From NCBI GenBank assembly GCA_018679315.1, contig JAHHLF010000094.1:1-7516 (forward strand): a stretch of 7,516 nucleotides of DNA, given 5' to 3'. This document shows positions 7,101 to 7,516 of the stretch, piece by piece. The notes below the pieces were generated by a model, which worked only from the letters and a program-made list of their open reading frames with translations, had not been told where the DNA came from and ran no database searches. Each line of letters begins with the position of its first letter. The first letter of the stretch is position 1. The stretch comes from Bacteroidia bacterium (GTDB lineage: Bacteria; Bacteroidota; Bacteroidia; Flavobacteriales; Flavobacteriaceae). Position numbers and translations under genes: made by a program.

Positions 7101-7359
7101 TTTTGTAGAAGACGCATCCTTTATGCGTTTGAAGAATCTACAAGTAGGATACACGTTTGATGAAAATGTAACAAGTAACCTTGGTTTGGATATGCTGAGA
7201 TTGTATGTACAGGGAACGAATCTGTTTACTATCACGGATTATACAGGGGCTGACCCTGAAGTAATTTCCGGCGATAACTTATCTTTGGCCTTTGATGGGA
7301 CAAACCCTGTTTACCCATTGGCACAAATACTTACAGTAGGAATTAACGTTAAATTCTAA
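4195..7359 (+). CDS. SusC/RagA-family TonB-dependent outer-membrane transporter
   Basis: This complete 1054-residue protein is a SusC-type importer that works with a SusD lipoprotein lid and is powered by TonB. In order it shows: an export signal with a long polar start and hydrophobic core at about 18-36 (V-F-A36 junction); a carboxypeptidase-regulatory-like (CarbopepD_reg_2) domain at about 55-125, with ITGTVTDDTGAPLPGANV and the FSYIGY strand; a TonB-box-like EVVVTGY at 132-138; a plug domain to about 257 with the SusC hallmark YIIDGVQTDNP followed by DGAAAIYGARASNGVVIITT; then the beta-barrel ending in a terminal phenylalanine (VGINVKF). D868-V-D870-G-N872-G-T-I-D876-D-D-D879 is a calcium-loop-like motif common in the family. 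There is no extra N-terminal STN domain, so direct signalling to an anti-sigma factor is not expected. ATGs at 4195 and 4201 are both possible starts; the first is taken. Paired with SusD 4 bases downstream. The ligand, presumably a sugar or glycoside, cannot be told from sequence. Confidence 0.96.
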   Translation: MKMKSDHLSQKPGYGILRTILVFSFLCCFVGSQVFAFSEADPVSSILDDVFQQTITGTVTDDTGAPLPGANVLVRGTTTGTQTDFDGNYTITANEGDVLQFSYIGYASQSVTVGTSTTINVSLQEDASQLAEVVVTGYTSQTRGDITGSVASVDISEAVKVPLVNASEALEGRVSGVTVTNAGTPGGSPKIVIRGFGTSNNTNPLYIIDGVQTDNPSILNSINPGDIEQMNVLKDGAAAIYGARASNGVVIITTKRGSYNQAEPTITFNAYTGISRATNLPDLLNVQQHGEMIFQSLANDGAAVAHPQYGSGPSPVVPSTVQDYTRVVSYDPITRAPRSASVTQPNGTDWFEEITQNAPTQNFDMSISNGGESGRYFLSANYLNREGILNDTGFKQGVTRLNSEFKIGEKIRIGEHLNASFSRQQEGTLEAVGMAYRFTPLVPVFDDEGDFAGSGGPGLSNTRNPVALLSRAKDNYNKIFRVFGDVYLEAELYEGLNVRTTFSGNVENFAQRRFQALDPEFIEPLSTNTLTEQNIDNYSWTWTNIATYTKAFGDHNLDALVGVEAVEENSKGKQISRNGFLFETPDFYLLSNGSGTPNVDFAYDGGNTLFSIFGTANYSYQGKYFATVTVRNDKSSRFLGDNQSQTFPSFSAGWNISDENWFPQDGFINRLRLKASYGELGNQTLPTSNPTINISNLSETLGNYSLNGSSISTGAILSQVGNPDLRWETSVTTNVGIEVAMLNNDLTLSLEVFDIDTEDLITRDLSLISTTAIDATAPLVNLGDIQNTGFDLAIGYRGETSGGFNYSIDANISHYKNEVKDLISDFQVGRTDPRGGAVHRTEVGRAISEFYGRRVTGFDSTGRFTYEDVDGNGTIDDDDRTYIGTPHPDFTYGVNLGFGWKGIDMSAFFSGSQGNDAYNYQKIFTDFPTFFNGNRSTRVLDSWTPSNTNATLPALSQSITNAETQPNSYFVEDASFMRLKNLQVGYTFDENVTSNLGLDMLRLYVQGTNLFTITDYTGADPEVISGDNLSLAFDGTNPVYPLAQILTVGINVKF
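6796..6831 (+). other. Calcium-loop-like acidic motif in the SusC barrel
   Basis: The codons encode D868 to D879, an acidic D-x-D-G-N-G-x-I-D-x-x-D pattern like an EF-hand or dockerin loop, followed by the family segment RTYIGTPHPDFTYG. This loop is common in SusC proteins and probably binds calcium on an outer loop near the SusD interface. Metal binding here is inferred from the pattern. Confidence 0.5.
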
Positions 7360-7363
7360 AAAA

Positions 7364-7516
7364 ATGAAAAAGAGAATAATTTACCTAGTAACCTTATTTG
7401 TTGCGATGATTGCTTGTAGCGATGAATTTACGGAAGTACCCGCGATCGGAGCTCTTAGTGATCAGACACTCCAGAATGAACAAGGAGTAAACCTGTTATT
7501 GGTTGGAGCCTATTCC
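7364..7516 (+). CDS. SusD/RagB-family outer-membrane lipoprotein (N-terminal 51 residues, cut by window edge)
   Basis: The gene starts 4 bases after the SusC stop and stays open for 51 codons to the right edge. Residues 1-17 are a lipoprotein signal (MKKRIIYL then a hydrophobic stretch) with lipobox M15-I16-A17-C18. The acidic S-D-E directly after C18 fits the surface-export signal of Bacteroidota lipoproteins, so the protein should sit on the outside of the outer membrane. The following EVPAIGALSDQTL and GVNLLLVGAYS match the conserved start of SusD proteins, including the first helix of the TPR-like fold. It would cap the SusC barrel and take part in ligand capture. Most of the protein, including the ligand-binding part, lies outside the window. 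Confidence 0.9.
   Translation, partial: MKKRIIYLVTLFVAMIACSDEFTEVPAIGALSDQTLQNEQGVNLLLVGAYS

Noticed and set aside
1..7516. tRNA, rRNA, CRISPR, insertion sequence or phage features
   Set aside because: No spaced direct repeats, transposase-like translation, terminal inverted repeats or tRNA-like cloverleaf were seen. Nearly all of the sequence is explained by the six genes and one control region.

Overview
The window reads as a chromosomal segment of a member of the Bacteroidota, most likely a marine-type Flavobacteriaceae. The evidence is a SusC/SusD pair in tandem, start codons preceded by A/T-rich sequence without Shine-Dalgarno motifs, a candidate promoter of the TTG / TAnnTTTG type, and signal peptides ending in the phylum's usual 'AQ' junction. 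No mobile element, RNA gene, CRISPR array or broken gene was found. The genus cannot be named from this sequence alone.

Layout. Positions 1-3919 hold four genes on the minus strand. In order of transcription they are a sodium-coupled BASS-family transporter (3919-2837), a GMC-family FAD oxidoreductase (2758-1037), a gluconate 2-dehydrogenase subunit 3-like protein with a Tat-type lipoprotein signal (1040-327), and the N-terminal third or so of an exported TIM-barrel sugar isomerase/epimerase-like protein (316 to beyond the left edge). The last three are packed tightly (4-base overlap, then a 10-base gap) and are very probably one operon. The transporter lies 78 bases upstream of the oxidoreductase on the same strand and probably belongs to it. 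Positions 3920-4194 are a divergent control region. To the right, on the plus strand, are a complete SusC-type TonB-dependent transporter (4195-7359) and, after 4 bases, the start of its SusD-type lipoprotein (7364 to beyond the right edge).

How the parts may work together (inference). SusC/SusD would bring a sugar or glycoside across the outer membrane. The GMC enzyme and its small subunit, exported as a folded pair by the Tat signal of the small subunit, would oxidise it in the periplasm. The exported TIM-barrel protein would act on the oxidised product, and the BASS carrier could move a small organic anion or product across the inner membrane with sodium. This resembles the known 3-keto-glycoside route (FAD glucoside 3-dehydrogenase followed by elimination or hydrolysis of the 3-keto sugar). 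However, the window shows no glycoside hydrolase, polysaccharide lyase, sulfatase or cytochrome c, so the substrate and the electron acceptor remain open.
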